Position numbers and translations under genes: made by a program. From CAYOZN01 sp964408455 (lineage in GTDB: Bacteria > Planctomycetota > Phycisphaerae > UBA1845 > UTPLA1), in the NCBI GenBank assembly GCA_964408455.1, contig CAYOZN010000034.1:1-47762 (forward strand): DNA of 47,762 nt. Direction: 5' to 3'. This document shows, one piece after another, positions 15,901 through 24,560 of this stretch. The notes under the pieces were generated by a model, which made no database searches, was not told the origin of the DNA, and saw only the letters and a program-made list of their open reading frames with translations. Within the stretch, counting starts at the first letter, position 1; the number at the start of each line of letters is the position of its first letter.

Positions 15901-16399
15901 ACCGATGATCCCCAGTGTCGCCGGTTTGTAATCGGTGAACCGCCCTGCTGCGCGGCACCTTCACTCCGATTTCGGCCAGCTTCTGGTTAAACAGCGCCCG
16001 GTCCTCGGTCGCCCGGATCGTCTCCACCGGCGTCCCCAGCACACGCACGCCATGCCGTTCGAGCACGCCGGAATCATGCAGTGCCACGCCACAGTTCAGC
16101 GCTGTCTGACCGCCGAAGCCCAGCAGAATGCCGTCCGGCTTCTCTTTCTCGATGATCCGCTCGACGAATTCCGGCGTGACCGGCAGGAAATACACCTCAT
16201 CCGCCAGCCCTTCCGACGTCTGAATGGTGGCGATATTCGGGTTGATCAGCACTGTCGCCACGCCCTCTTCGCGCAGCGCCTTGATCGCCTGGCTGCCGGA
16301 ATAGTCAAACTCCCCGGCCTGCCCGATCGTCAGCGCGGAACTGCCGAGTATCAGCACGCGTTTGGGCAAAGCAGTCAATTCACTTGGCGCCAACGCCAC
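12989..16399 (-). CDS. carB: Carbamoyl-phosphate synthase large subunit
   Basis: This 1136-residue enzyme joins ammonia from CarA with bicarbonate and two ATP to make carbamoyl phosphate for pyrimidines and arginine. It has the duplicated ATP-grasp layout: 'ILGSSALTIGQAGEFDYSGSQA' at the N-terminus, a first 'RAAFALGGLGSG' loop, the second half opening with 'VLVLGSGAYRIGSSVEFDWC', the second 'RPSYVLSGAAM' loop, and a C-terminal MGS-like allosteric domain ending near 'DLRSWREYGGRTG'. Residues about 154-192 are an in-frame insert, not found in ordinary CarB, that includes a duplicated ten-residue unit; all catalytic motifs around it are intact. It follows carA on the same strand after 123 bases. 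Length is above the usual 1070 or so because of the insert and a C-terminal tail. Confidence 0.96.
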   Translation of the reverse strand: MALAPSELTALPKRVLILGSSALTIGQAGEFDYSGSQAIKALREEGVATVLINPNIATIQTSEGLADEVYFLPVTPEFVERIIEKEKPDGILLGFGGQTALNCGVALHDSGVLERHGVRVLGTPVETIRATEDRALFNQKLAEIGVKVPRSRAVHRLQTGDTGDHRLVTGATGRAGASGDAGEPSQRGTLCESVDVAAQAADEIGYPVMLRAAFALGGLGSGMCADRAQLIERARAAFAHAPQVLIEEWLNGWKEVEYEVVRDRADNCITVCNMENVDPLGIHTGESIVVAPSQTLTDRQYHMLREISIRVIRHLGVVGECNIQFGLDPHSDDYRVIEVNARLSRSSALASKATGYPLAFVAAKLALGQLLTDIPNKVTGATRACFEPALDYVVVKAPRWDLKKFRGVSTRLGSAMKSVGEVMAIGRTFEEALQKSLRMLEVGQPGVVPTAETAFGELDVELAEPTDRRIFAVARAFQLGYSVDRVAELTAIDRWFLHRIRRLVEIAGEVERVASQRGGAGVEGAADGGDLISAALLLEAKEAGFADAQIAALAGIGEDAVRQQRVASGIVPCVKQIDTLAGEYPAKTNYLYLTYQGTRSDVAFDGPPPVLVLGSGAYRIGSSVEFDWCCVNTVRTLRRLGHRTIMLNCNPETVSTDYDECDRLYFDEITVETIREIAEREKVAGVVVSVGGQTPNNLATKLAACGIPLFGTAAEAIDRAENRHRFSALCDELGIHQPPWAEVTSSADARAFAQRVGYPVLVRPSYVLSGAAMAVAENEDMLDAVLERAADVSREHPTVITQFITGAKEIEIDAVAADGEIVAYAISEHIENAGVHSGDATIVLPPQRTYLETTRRAKHIARRIAAALRVSGPFNIQFMARDNHVMVIECNLRASRSMPFVSKVFNVNFIELATRAIVGRPVKRIDGSVFELDHVGVKAPQFSFMRLAGADPVLGVEMASTGEVGCIGEDFEDAFLKAMLSVGYRAPIKAALLSTGPVEDKAAFLHSARDLAESGVRLFATQGTAAFLSASGVAVEAVQWPLDEGTPNALELIRRREVELVINIPKDASKRELENDYMIRRAAIDAGVPLITNIQLAHRFAQTVCRRPVESLDLRSWREYGGRTGAAADEAPLFGR
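15882..15941. repeat. Two tandem 30-bp units inside carB
   Basis: The units 15882-15911 and 15912-15941 are imperfect copies that share the core CGCCGGTT. In frame they encode the ten-residue units HRLQTGDTGD and HRLVTGATGR of the CarB insert. The period is a multiple of three, so the duplication keeps the reading frame. Confidence 0.8.
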
Positions 16400-16485
16400 G
16401 TCAGCTTCTCCGATTATCCTTTATCCCTGCTCGATGCCGTCCGGCTCGCCGTGTTCAACTACGAATATTGCTCGCCCGTCTCCCT

Positions 16486-16519
16486 CATTCAGCATTCACC
16501 ATTCAGCATTCAGCATTCA
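16486..16519. repeat. Short ATTCAGC repeat array between carA and carB
   Basis: About five ATTCAGC/ATTCACC units in tandem occupy part of the 123-base carA-carB gap and end at the carA stop codon region. The same unit occurs at 1918-2010. Confidence 0.75.
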
Positions 16520-16522
16520 AAT

Positions 16523-17596
16523 TTACCCCACCATCTCGATAAACCGCTGAAACAGGTGCGCCGTGTCCACCGGCCCAGGCGCCGCCTCCGGATGGAATTG
16601 CACGCTCCGCGCCGGCTTGTACTCATGGCGAATACCCTCATTCGTCCCATCGTTCGCATTCACGAACCACTCTCGCCAGCCCTCCGGCAGCGTCTCCGCC
16701 CGCACCGCGAAGCCGTGATTCTGCGACGTGATATAGCACCGCCGCGTGCCCACTTCGACGCACGGCTGGTTGTGCCCGCGATGGCCGAACTTCAGCTTGT
16801 ACGTGGCTGCCCCCGCCGCCAGCGCGAGAATCTGATGCCCGAGGCATATGCCGAACACCGGCACCCGCTCAAACAGCGCTCGCCGCACGTGCACGACCGC
16901 CTTTTCCGCCATCGTCGGATCGCCCGGCCCGTTGCCCAGGAACAGGCCGTCGAATTTCTCGCCGAAAAAATCGTAATCCCACGGCACGCGCAGCACCCGC
17001 GCTCCGCACTGCACCAGGTTCCGCACGATGCTGGTCTTCACGCCGGTGTCCACCAGCACCACCCGCGGGCCGTCGCTGCCATAATCGCGGCACTCGCGCG
17101 GGCTCACCTCCGCCACCAGGTTTCGCCGGTTCGGATCGTCCCACGCGACGTCCGCATCCTTCACGACGATCTTCCCCAGCATCGCCCCACCATCGCGCAG
17201 GTGCTGCGTCAGCGCCCGCGTATCCACGCCTTCGATGCCGCAAACGCCCTGCTCGGCCAGCCACGCGTCCAGATCGCGCCGGCTCGACCAGTGCGACGGC
17301 TCGCGCACCAGGCTGGCCACGACAACGCCGCAGGCCTGCACGCGGCCGGACTCGAAGTTCGCCGGCAACCCGTCCTCGCCGTGCCGCGCATCCGGCACGC
17401 CATAGTTCCCGATGTGCGGCGATGTGAATGTGAGAATCTGCCCGCGATAGGAGGGATCGGTCAGCGACTCGTTGTAGCCGACCATGCCGGTGTTGAAGAC
17501 GACTTCCCCGGCGACCGAGGCCCTGCTGCCGAAAGCGCGGCCGGCAAAAGTGGCGCCATCGTGCAGGACCAGACACGCATCCATGCGCTGCCGCAT
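16523..17596 (-). CDS. carA: Carbamoyl-phosphate synthase small (glutaminase) subunit
   Basis: This 357-residue subunit hydrolyses glutamine and passes ammonia to CarB. The N-terminal domain carries 'FNTGMVGYNESLTDPSYRGQILTFTSPHIGNYG', a CarA hallmark. The class-I glutaminase triad is complete: Cys251 in 'FGICLGHQ', and His335 and Glu337 in 'FHPEAAPGP'. The ATG at 17596 is chosen because GGAGG lies seven bases upstream; a GTG six codons earlier and an ATG four codons later are possible but less well placed. It heads the carA-carB pair. No pyrimidine-responsive leader or PyrR-type attenuator is obvious upstream. Confidence 0.96.
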   Translation of the reverse strand: MRQRMDACLVLHDGATFAGRAFGSRASVAGEVVFNTGMVGYNESLTDPSYRGQILTFTSPHIGNYGVPDARHGEDGLPANFESGRVQACGVVVASLVREPSHWSSRRDLDAWLAEQGVCGIEGVDTRALTQHLRDGGAMLGKIVVKDADVAWDDPNRRNLVAEVSPRECRDYGSDGPRVVLVDTGVKTSIVRNLVQCGARVLRVPWDYDFFGEKFDGLFLGNGPGDPTMAEKAVVHVRRALFERVPVFGICLGHQILALAAGAATYKLKFGHRGHNQPCVEVGTRRCYITSQNHGFAVRAETLPEGWREWFVNANDGTNEGIRHEYKPARSVQFHPEAAPGPVDTAHLFQRFIEMVG

Positions 17597-17940
17597 TCCT
17601 TCGCCTCCGTGCAACTTGCGAATCGCATTCGGGCGCGCATCCTAGCGACTCGGCGCAAGTTGTCGCCATGTGTTTTACCGGCTTTCCAGGCGCGGCGCGA
17701 CCGATGCAGGCGAGCCGTCGTGTGGGCCGCATGTGAAAACTCAGGGCGGCTCGGACGATTCACACCCTCCACCAGCGCGCCGCCTTCCGCGTTCGCAGGG
17801 TAGCCCGCGCCCATGCCATTGCGCGGTACGCGGATTGCTCCAAAGCACATCAACGCGACGCAAACGCCGCGGCGGGCGGGTCAACTGCGCCTTTTGCCGC
17901 AATGAATCGCGGAATTTTTCACAGTAGGAGTTACACGCAT
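17597..17940. other. Divergent intergenic region carA / tyrosine phenol-lyase
   Basis: The 344 bases between the divergent genes must hold both promoters, but I find no pair of boxes good enough to mark. A TAGGAG ribosome site (17925-17930) serves the downstream gene. No TyrR-type palindrome was recognised. Confidence 0.5.
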
Positions 17941-19350
17941 ATGGCCAGCAACCGCCGGGACAAGCACTCCTGGGCCGAACCCTTCAAAATCAAGATGGTC
18001 GAGCCGCTTAGCATGACGACCCGCGAGCAGCGGGAGAATGCCATCCGTGAGGCCGGTTATAACACGTTTCTCCTCCGCAGCCGGGATGTCTACATCGATC
18101 TGCTGACCGACAGTGGCACTTCGGCCATGAGCGATCGCCAGTGGGCCGGCCTGATGCTCGGCGACGAGGCCTATGCCGGCAGCGAGAACTTCTACCATCT
18201 CGAGGACGCCGTTCGCCGCTACTACGGGTACAAGCACGTCATCCCGACCCACCAGGGCCGCGGGGCCGAGCACATCCTCAGCCGCCTGCTCATCAAGCCC
18301 GGCGACGTGATTCCCGGCAACATGTACTTCACTACCACCAAGGCCCACCAGGAGCTGGCCGGCGGTCGCTTCGCCGACATCGTCATCGACCAGGCACACG
18401 ATCCCGCCAGCGAGCACCCTTTCAAAGGTAACGTCGATCTCGACAAGCTGGCCCGCATCATCGCCGATGTCGGCCCCGCGAAGATTCCCTACGTCTGCAT
18501 CAGCGGCACCGTCAACATGGCCGGCGGCCAGCCCATCAGCATGGCCAACCTGCGCGATGTCTCCGCCCGGTGCCGCCAGAATGGCATCAAGGTCATGTTC
18601 GACGCCACTCGCGCCGTCGAGAACTGCTACTTCATCAAGACCCGCGAGCAGGGCTACGCCGACAAGTCCCTTGCGGAAATTCTCCACGAAATGTGTTCCC
18701 ACACCGATGGATGCACCATGTCCGGCAAGAAGGACTGCCTCGTCAACATCGGCGGCTTCCTCGCCGTCAACGACGACGAGATCGCGGACGGCGCACGCAA
18801 TCTGGTCGTCGTCTACGAGGGCCTGCACACCTACGGCGGTCTCGCCGGCCGCGACATGGAGGCCATGGCCATCGGCATCCGCGAATCCGTCGAGTTCGAT
18901 CACATGCGGGCCCGCATCGGCCAGGTCGAATACCTCGGGCGCCTGCTGCTGGAAGCCGACGTGCCCATCGTCCGTCCCATCGGCGGTCACGGCATTTTCC
19001 TCGATGCCGCGCGGTTCCTGCCGCACATCTCGCGTGAAGAGTTCCGCGCTCAGGCCCTCGCGGCGGCGCTGTACGTCGACTCCGGCGTGCGCGGCATGGA
19101 GCGCGGCGCCGTCTCCGCCGGCCGCGACAAGCAGACCGGCCAGAACCTGTTTCCGAAGCTGGAGCTGGTGCGGCTGACGATCCCCCGCCGCGTCTATACC
19201 CAGGCCCACATGGATGTCACCGCCGAGAGCGTCATCAGCGTCTTCGACCAGCGGGAGAAGATTCGCGGTCTGCGGATCACGTATGAGCCGAAGCACCTGC
19301 GTTTCTTCCAGGCCCGCTTCGAACCCGTGACCGGCGACGGCATCATGTAG
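17941..19350 (+). CDS. tpl: Tyrosine phenol-lyase (beta-tyrosinase)
   Basis: This 469-residue PLP enzyme splits tyrosine into phenol, pyruvate and ammonia. It matches the tryptophanase/tyrosine phenol-lyase family along its whole length: 'DSGTSAMSDRQWAG', 'GDEAYAGSENFYHL' with the catalytic Tyr78, 'PTHQGRGAE', and 'TMSGKKDCLVNIGG' with the PLP lysine Lys264. The choice of tyrosine rests on 'SGVRGMERG' (Met386, Arg388), which corresponds to Met379/Arg381 of the Citrobacter enzyme; tryptophanases have Val and Ile there. The ATG at 17941 has TAGGAG ten bases upstream, while the longer start lacks one. No aromatic amino acid permease adjoins it, so it may serve intracellular tyrosine use or, run in reverse, synthesis. 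Confidence 0.94.
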   Translation: MASNRRDKHSWAEPFKIKMVEPLSMTTREQRENAIREAGYNTFLLRSRDVYIDLLTDSGTSAMSDRQWAGLMLGDEAYAGSENFYHLEDAVRRYYGYKHVIPTHQGRGAEHILSRLLIKPGDVIPGNMYFTTTKAHQELAGGRFADIVIDQAHDPASEHPFKGNVDLDKLARIIADVGPAKIPYVCISGTVNMAGGQPISMANLRDVSARCRQNGIKVMFDATRAVENCYFIKTREQGYADKSLAEILHEMCSHTDGCTMSGKKDCLVNIGGFLAVNDDEIADGARNLVVVYEGLHTYGGLAGRDMEAMAIGIRESVEFDHMRARIGQVEYLGRLLLEADVPIVRPIGGHGIFLDAARFLPHISREEFRAQALAAALYVDSGVRGMERGAVSAGRDKQTGQNLFPKLELVRLTIPRRVYTQAHMDVTAESVISVFDQREKIRGLRITYEPKHLRFFQARFEPVTGDGIM

Positions 19351-19438
19351 TGCACATGTTACGGGAACCGGCTAAGAGTCGGTGCGGTGGAATTCACATA
19401 AGGATGGGCACGATCGCGATCCCATAGGCTGGGCCGCC

Positions 19439-20758
19439 CTACAGACCCAGCACCGCCTTCACCGTTCGCCGCATGGCCGCGTGCACGTCAAAGATTTCGC
19501 GCGCCCGTTTTAATGCAGCGTGGCTCTTTGTCACGCAGCCCTCGCGATCCCGCAAAAGGTCCAACAGCGCCCGTGCCATCGCATCGACATCGCCCGCCGG
19601 CGTCAGCACCCCCGTTTCGCCATCCGCCACTGCTTCCGCCATCCCACCCACATCCGTCACCACGCAGGGAATGCCCCGCACCTGCGCCTCCACCGCGCAG
19701 TTCGCCATCGACTCCCGCCGCGATGCCGACAACAGCACGTCGATCCGGGCGTACATCCGCTCGCGGTCGCGCTGGTATCCCGCGAATTCCACCCGATCCG
19801 ACAGCCCGGCACGCCGCGCCTGCTCGCGCAGCGCCGCGGCCATCGGCCCCTCGCCGAAGAACACCAGGCTCGCATCGGGCCGCTCCCGCGAAACGCGCTC
19901 GAAAGCCGCCAGCGCGACATCAACTCCCTTCGCCCGCGTCAGCCGCCCTACAACGCCGATCCGCCGCGGGGGACCCGTCCGCACCGCTGCCGCAACATTG
20001 GCACTCACGGCCTCTCCGTTGAATATCACCGCCGCCTTGCGCCGCGCGAATCCGCACTGCGCCGCGTACGACTCGGCCACCAGGCCGCTGTTGTAGATCA
20101 GCGCGTGACAGCACGCCGACGCCAGCCGGCGCCGCCGCGGCATCGGCCGCCGACATCCATCCAGTCGCCGCCACAGTGCCCCGCCCCGATTGCCCGGCTC
20201 CGGCCCGGCCCTCTCCTCCGGCGGCTGCCGCAGACTCGCCACCACCCGCAGCCCCAGCGATCGCGCCGCCACCAGCGACGCCACGAACGCCGCCCCGCTC
20301 GCCTGCTGCACGCAGAACACCGTGTCCGCCCGCGTCGAGCGCAGCCAACGCCGCCGCTCCAGCACCCGCCGCAGTGTCACTTCGCGATCACCCGCCAGAC
20401 CCTCGTTCAGCCAGCCGGTCCGCTCGACCGTGAGCCGGCGCGGGTCATAGTCCATCAACAGTTGTTCGTAGATGCTCGCCCCCGAGTAACCGACGTGCAC
20501 CGCCGCCCCGGCATCGAGCAGTGCTCGAGTCGCCAGCAGCAGGTACTTCTCCGCCCCACCCGTCAGCGTCTGGCCGCACACTTCGACGTGGTGCACTGCC
20601 AGCACGGCGACACGCCGGCCGCGCGCGGCGGCGATCTCGTCAAATCGAATGCACGAATGTGAAGGAGCCGGCGGATACAGCAATGCCGCGGCCGGACCAT
20701 GCCCGTGCGCCTGCGGCGGCGAACGCGAAGCTCCATCCGTGGATACCGGCAGCGACAT
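19439..20758 (-). CDS. Glycosyltransferase family 4 protein
   Basis: The 439-residue protein has a GT-B fold. The N-terminal acceptor domain has a 'GGAEKYLLLATRALLDAG' loop typical of GT4; the C-terminal donor domain starts at 'RRIGVVGRLTRAKGVDVALAAF' and contains 'FFGEGPM', 'VEFAGYQRDRERMYARIDVLLSASRRESMANCAVEAQ', with the nucleotide-sugar E-x7-E motif at 'ESMANCAVE', and 'DVGGMAEAVADGETGVLTPAGD'. It probably adds a sugar to a surface glycan or lipid on the cytoplasmic face. The first 45 residues are low-complexity and not family-like, so translation may start further in. It is the last gene on the minus strand of the envelope cluster, 82 bases after the large secreted protein. Confidence 0.88.
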   Translation of the reverse strand: MSLPVSTDGASRSPPQAHGHGPAAALLYPPAPSHSCIRFDEIAAARGRRVAVLAVHHVEVCGQTLTGGAEKYLLLATRALLDAGAAVHVGYSGASIYEQLLMDYDPRRLTVERTGWLNEGLAGDREVTLRRVLERRRWLRSTRADTVFCVQQASGAAFVASLVAARSLGLRVVASLRQPPEERAGPEPGNRGGALWRRLDGCRRPMPRRRRLASACCHALIYNSGLVAESYAAQCGFARRKAAVIFNGEAVSANVAAAVRTGPPRRIGVVGRLTRAKGVDVALAAFERVSRERPDASLVFFGEGPMAAALREQARRAGLSDRVEFAGYQRDRERMYARIDVLLSASRRESMANCAVEAQVRGIPCVVTDVGGMAEAVADGETGVLTPAGDVDAMARALLDLLRDREGCVTKSHAALKRAREIFDVHAAMRRTVKAVLGL

Positions 20759-20840
20759 GCGGCGTGCGGCCCTCCGTGGCCGTTGTTCGGGTCGACCAGA
20801 TGCAGCGGCCCAATGCGGCGTGCCGCTGAGAATTCATCGA

Positions 20841-23510
20841 CTAATTTGCGGACGAGGTCGACGCCACCGGCTCCTCGTCCTTCTTATCGAACTGGTCCGG
20901 CCAGTTCGGCACGAAAGGCCCGAACGGCGTCAGCAGATCTTCCTCGTCGGCCGGATAGCGGTCCTTTTCGCCCACCTGCGCATCGACCGCGAACAGGACG
21001 CGTTGCGAACTGCCGACCGGCACCACCACGTAGCCCATGATGCGCTTGGCGACCGGCAGTGTCCTGAACGTCGTCACGGTAATGTTCGGCTCGTGCAGGC
21101 ACTGCACAATCGCCTCGATGGCCTCGGGCTTCACCAGCAGGAGATCGCGCGCGTGCCCCTCGGCAACGTATCGATAGGCCAGCACGGACTCGCGCCCCCA
21201 GTCCAGTAGATTGTTCACGGTCACGTCGCTGTCCTTCGCGTCATCCCATGCCGCCGGCATGGCACGATACACCGGCGATGCGCCGCGCCCCGGCGCGTGC
21301 AGTGCGACGTATCCCGCGAATGGCCTGGCAGTGCTGGCCAGCTCCAGCTTCGGCTCCCCCGTGATTGCCCGCAAATCGTCCACCGAAAGTTCGGGCAGAA
21401 GCATCCGCCGGTCGCGCTTCACATCATCCCAGTTGAAGTATTGCCCCTTGCCGCCGCGCAGCGCCTCCGTCGCCTTAACGAGATCATCCTTCGGCTTCGT
21501 ATGCAGCGAGGCCAGACCCGGGATCGGCTCGCCGTGGTTATCCGTCACGCTGACTGAGAATCCCCAGCCGGCATTTTTCGGCGCGGGCCAGCCCTCGACG
21601 ATCACCTGGAGCTCGTTCCAGCCGCGCTTCATCCGCACCAGCCGGAACAGCGTGTCCACCAGGTTCTTGTCTTCGAACTTGTGGGCCGCCGGCGCCGTCC
21701 CCTTGAGCACCCACTGCCCGTTCAGCTGTGCCGCCAGCACGTCGTTCCGGCCGAACCGCAGCATCACCTCGCGATCGGCCGGGCAATAGACCCATGTGGT
21801 GCCGCGCGCCCGCGCATGCCCGGCATTGGGAAAGACCGCCGCCAGATCCACGAACTGGCCATCGATCACCACGCGCTCGGTCTTTGGTGCACCGGTCCCG
21901 ATCGGCTCCATCACGTGGCTTTGAAAAACGCCGTCGCCTGAGGCCTTGACCGGAAACGGACCCTCAAGCTGCCAGAGCTGAAGATAGGTATCCTCGGCAG
22001 GCGGCTCGGCAATGTTCCAGCCGCGCACGTGATCCCCGTTGAGGTGATAACGCAGCGCCGATCGATAGGCATAGCCGCTGTTCGGCACCGGCGGCGGGCC
22101 GCAGTCGACGGCATCCTCCGAAGTCGGCAGACCGCGGGCCTGCTCGTTTACGCCGGCCATGTGGTGGGCAAGCATATACCACGCCCGGATGTGCCCCATC
22201 CAGCCCGCATCGTGAAACAGGGAAACGAGTGCCGCGCCGTTTGGTCCCGCATCCGCGCCCGCCAGCCGGACGTCCCTGGCGTTCTCGTCGGGCTTACGCG
22301 GCCGTGCCGAGATGACCACGTCGTACCAGCCGCGCTCGTGCACCAGATCGTCCACCGGGCCGACCGCGCTGCCAGGATGCTCCACGTGGGCGAACCTGCT
22401 CTCGTCTTCCATCTCGAAGTAGCCGGTCACCGGCCAGAGCCGCGAATCGGTCGCGCCCCAGAGCATTTTGTCGGCGAAGAGGCAACTGTCGCGGATGCCG
22501 TGGTTCTGCTCGATCGACAGCGGCGTGCCATCGCGATTGCGCAGGATTGCGACCAGCGTCTGCCAGAGCGCAGGGCTGTCGGACTTGTCGGCCTCGCCGG
22601 TCCGGTCCATGTACAGGATGTATTGCAGCGGTCCGGCCCCGATCATCTCCAGGCATTCGGCCGCGCGATACTGCGCATCGCCGCGCTCGGGCATGATGAT
22701 CCGGCACTCGTCGAACTCGCGAAATGCCGGATCGAACAGCCCCCAGAACTGAAGGCACAGGCCCCAGCGATAGTGCTCCAGCCAGTTGCCCGACAGCTTC
22801 CGCTCCCGCGTGAGATACGAGATCATCCGCAGGCCGCGACGTGCCATACGGGCGGCACGGGGGTTCGCCGTCGAGCGCGCCACCGTCTCGTAGCCCGCCT
22901 TCGCGAAATCCGCCTGTCCGGCAAACTCGTCAAAAAGGGCCTGAAGGTGCTTTTCGGCGTCGGCGTTCCCCGCGGCCCTGGCGACGTCGATCAGCTTCTC
23001 CAGCGGCCCGTCCGTTGTATTGTCCGCCAGCAGCGGATCGGGCATCCCCAGCAGCACGATCTGGGCGCCCTGGGCTTCGCTCTCCAGCGTCACGGATAGC
23101 GCGATACGGCCCTTCGGATAGTCGGGGGCAGCCTGTAGCGTTGCCAGATTAATGACATAGGCCGTGCGATGCGGCTGCAATGTCCATGCCGGAAGGACCT
23201 TGCCGCCCGCCGAAATGCGAATCGTGGCCGGTACTGGATGCTTCGTCTTGTTTTCCGCGTCCACCGCCTCCGGATTTGTCACCGGCGGCGCCTCCGCTTC
23301 GACCATTGGCTGCGACGCAACCAGCACCAGCGCCTGCCGGCGCGGTCCCAACGGACCGAAGGGCACCCGATAGTTCCCGTCCTGCGGACCCTGTTTGATT
23401 TCCACGGTCCCCAGCGGGATGACCGTCACATCCTCGTGGCCGGCGCCCGCCGCGCTCCCGGCTGCCAGCAGGAGAATGCAGGCCGCCGTCGAGTACCATC
23501 GCACTGACAT
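20841..23510 (-). CDS. Large secreted protein of unknown function
   Basis: The 889-residue protein starts at ATG 23510 with AGGAG nine bases upstream and has a clean signal peptide (residues 1-23, cut after 'GSAAGAG'). The mature protein has a beta-rich N-terminal section, a helical TPR-like middle (about 190-290: 'HLQALFDEFAGQADFAKAGYETVAR', 'GDAQYRAAECLEMIG'), and a C-terminal half with 'WQLEGPFPVK' and 'LRFGRNDVLAAQLNGQWVLKG', which resemble the PA14/sialate-esterase-like beta domain found in many secreted planctomycete enzymes. No catalytic motif is recognised. It follows the Exb-linked genes on the same strand after 171 bases and may act with that envelope system. Confidence 0.85.
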   Translation of the reverse strand: MSVRWYSTAACILLLAAGSAAGAGHEDVTVIPLGTVEIKQGPQDGNYRVPFGPLGPRRQALVLVASQPMVEAEAPPVTNPEAVDAENKTKHPVPATIRISAGGKVLPAWTLQPHRTAYVINLATLQAAPDYPKGRIALSVTLESEAQGAQIVLLGMPDPLLADNTTDGPLEKLIDVARAAGNADAEKHLQALFDEFAGQADFAKAGYETVARSTANPRAARMARRGLRMISYLTRERKLSGNWLEHYRWGLCLQFWGLFDPAFREFDECRIIMPERGDAQYRAAECLEMIGAGPLQYILYMDRTGEADKSDSPALWQTLVAILRNRDGTPLSIEQNHGIRDSCLFADKMLWGATDSRLWPVTGYFEMEDESRFAHVEHPGSAVGPVDDLVHERGWYDVVISARPRKPDENARDVRLAGADAGPNGAALVSLFHDAGWMGHIRAWYMLAHHMAGVNEQARGLPTSEDAVDCGPPPVPNSGYAYRSALRYHLNGDHVRGWNIAEPPAEDTYLQLWQLEGPFPVKASGDGVFQSHVMEPIGTGAPKTERVVIDGQFVDLAAVFPNAGHARARGTTWVYCPADREVMLRFGRNDVLAAQLNGQWVLKGTAPAAHKFEDKNLVDTLFRLVRMKRGWNELQVIVEGWPAPKNAGWGFSVSVTDNHGEPIPGLASLHTKPKDDLVKATEALRGGKGQYFNWDDVKRDRRMLLPELSVDDLRAITGEPKLELASTARPFAGYVALHAPGRGASPVYRAMPAAWDDAKDSDVTVNNLLDWGRESVLAYRYVAEGHARDLLLVKPEAIEAIVQCLHEPNITVTTFRTLPVAKRIMGYVVVPVGSSQRVLFAVDAQVGEKDRYPADEEDLLTPFGPFVPNWPDQFDKKDEEPVASTSSAN

Positions 23511-23681
23511 TCAGATCGCTCCTGTCACTTCAGTTTGCACACTTGTCGCCCAAGCTCGCCGGGCAATCGCAACAGCGCCGCCGAATCCGATGCCGCTCGC
23601 GGTGCGATGCCGTCGGTTGGAAAACAGCCCATGATATCCGGGATGTGCCCCTTTTGACACGGGCGGCCCGCGCGCGACCGG

Positions 23682-24560
23682 TCATCGCGCTTTGTCCCGG
23701 CGATCCTCCGCGGCGTCGTTCACGGAGGCACCCTCCTCCAGCCAGTCAAAGTCCGCGCTCGACGGTGCAACCGTGCCCCCGGCGCGATGCGGCAACTCTT
23801 CCGGGATCGGCCTCGTTGCGTTGCGCCGCATGAGGACCCACACCAGCGCCAGCAAGGCCGTCACGCCGACAATCCAACCCGTGCCGGGGACGGGCTGTCC
23901 CTCCGCGCCTGTGCCCGACGTTGGCGATGCGACGAATTCCAGGCGCGGCGCAACCACCAGCGGCCCCGAGCCCTCATCGCCGGAATCCGTCGCATAGTCG
24001 CGGACCTTGATGAAGAACCCCTTGCAGCGGACCAGCGAGCGTGTGCGAATATTACCCGGCGACTGCGTCAGAACGACGGTGCAGATCGCGCGCGTCGTAG
24101 GATCGGCCAGTTCACACTGGTGCAGGGTGCCCAGCTGCTCGCGGTCTGTCAGCCGGTACTGCTCGTGCCGCATCAATCGGCCCTGCACCACGACAAGCCG
24201 GCCGCGATAGTCGTCCGGCCGCTCAAGCAGGTGCCGCCAGTTCACTGGCGCCTCATCTTCTGCTACATCATAACGCTTCGCGGTCGCGTCCGTCCGCACC
24301 TTTTCCACAAACCAGTAGAACGCCTCGTCGTCAAACCGGAATTCGTGATCGCGCACCTCGCGCAACAGACGCCGGCCCTCGGCCAGATCGTCCACTGCGG
24401 CCGGCTGCGCGACAGCCATCGTTGCGTGCGAAACGAACACCGCGATGATCCGCACAGCCAGATGCAGAGTGCGACGGCAATGGCGCAGTTTCGCGAATTG
24501 GCCGGCGGCGCTTGCAAGCTGCCGGCACGATGATGCCCGGCACATGAATGATTGCTTCAC
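23682..24560 (-). CDS. Membrane-anchored protein with OB-like domain
   Basis: GTG 24560 overlaps the stop of the large TPR gene (GTGA), which favours this start; ATG 24545 is an alternative five codons later. The 292-residue product has a long basic leader and a hydrophobic signal/anchor ('LAVRIIAVFVSHATMAVA'), then a domain with 'LLERPDDYRGRLVVVQGRLMRHEQYRLT' and 'RTRSLVRCKGFFIKVRDYAT', which looks like an OB-fold, and near the C-terminus a helix ('GWIVGVTALLALVWVLM') followed by an acidic cytoplasmic tail. No enzyme motif is visible. Coupling to the TPR gene suggests it works in the same envelope complex. Confidence 0.75.
   Translation of the reverse strand: MKQSFMCRASSCRQLASAAGQFAKLRHCRRTLHLAVRIIAVFVSHATMAVAQPAAVDDLAEGRRLLREVRDHEFRFDDEAFYWFVEKVRTDATAKRYDVAEDEAPVNWRHLLERPDDYRGRLVVVQGRLMRHEQYRLTDREQLGTLHQCELADPTTRAICTVVLTQSPGNIRTRSLVRCKGFFIKVRDYATDSGDEGSGPLVVAPRLEFVASPTSGTGAEGQPVPGTGWIVGVTALLALVWVLMRRNATRPIPEELPHRAGGTVAPSSADFDWLEEGASVNDAAEDRRDKAR

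Noticed and set aside
15935..17803. Long plus-strand reading frame opposite carA and the end of carB
   Set aside because: It is a mirror frame of the well-supported carA/carB genes, very rich in Arg, His and Pro with no domain, as expected for antisense frames in GC-rich DNA.
17941..19350. Annotation as tryptophanase
   Set aside because: Active-site positions read Met-Glu-Arg, as in tyrosine phenol-lyase, not the Val/Ile pattern of tryptophanases.
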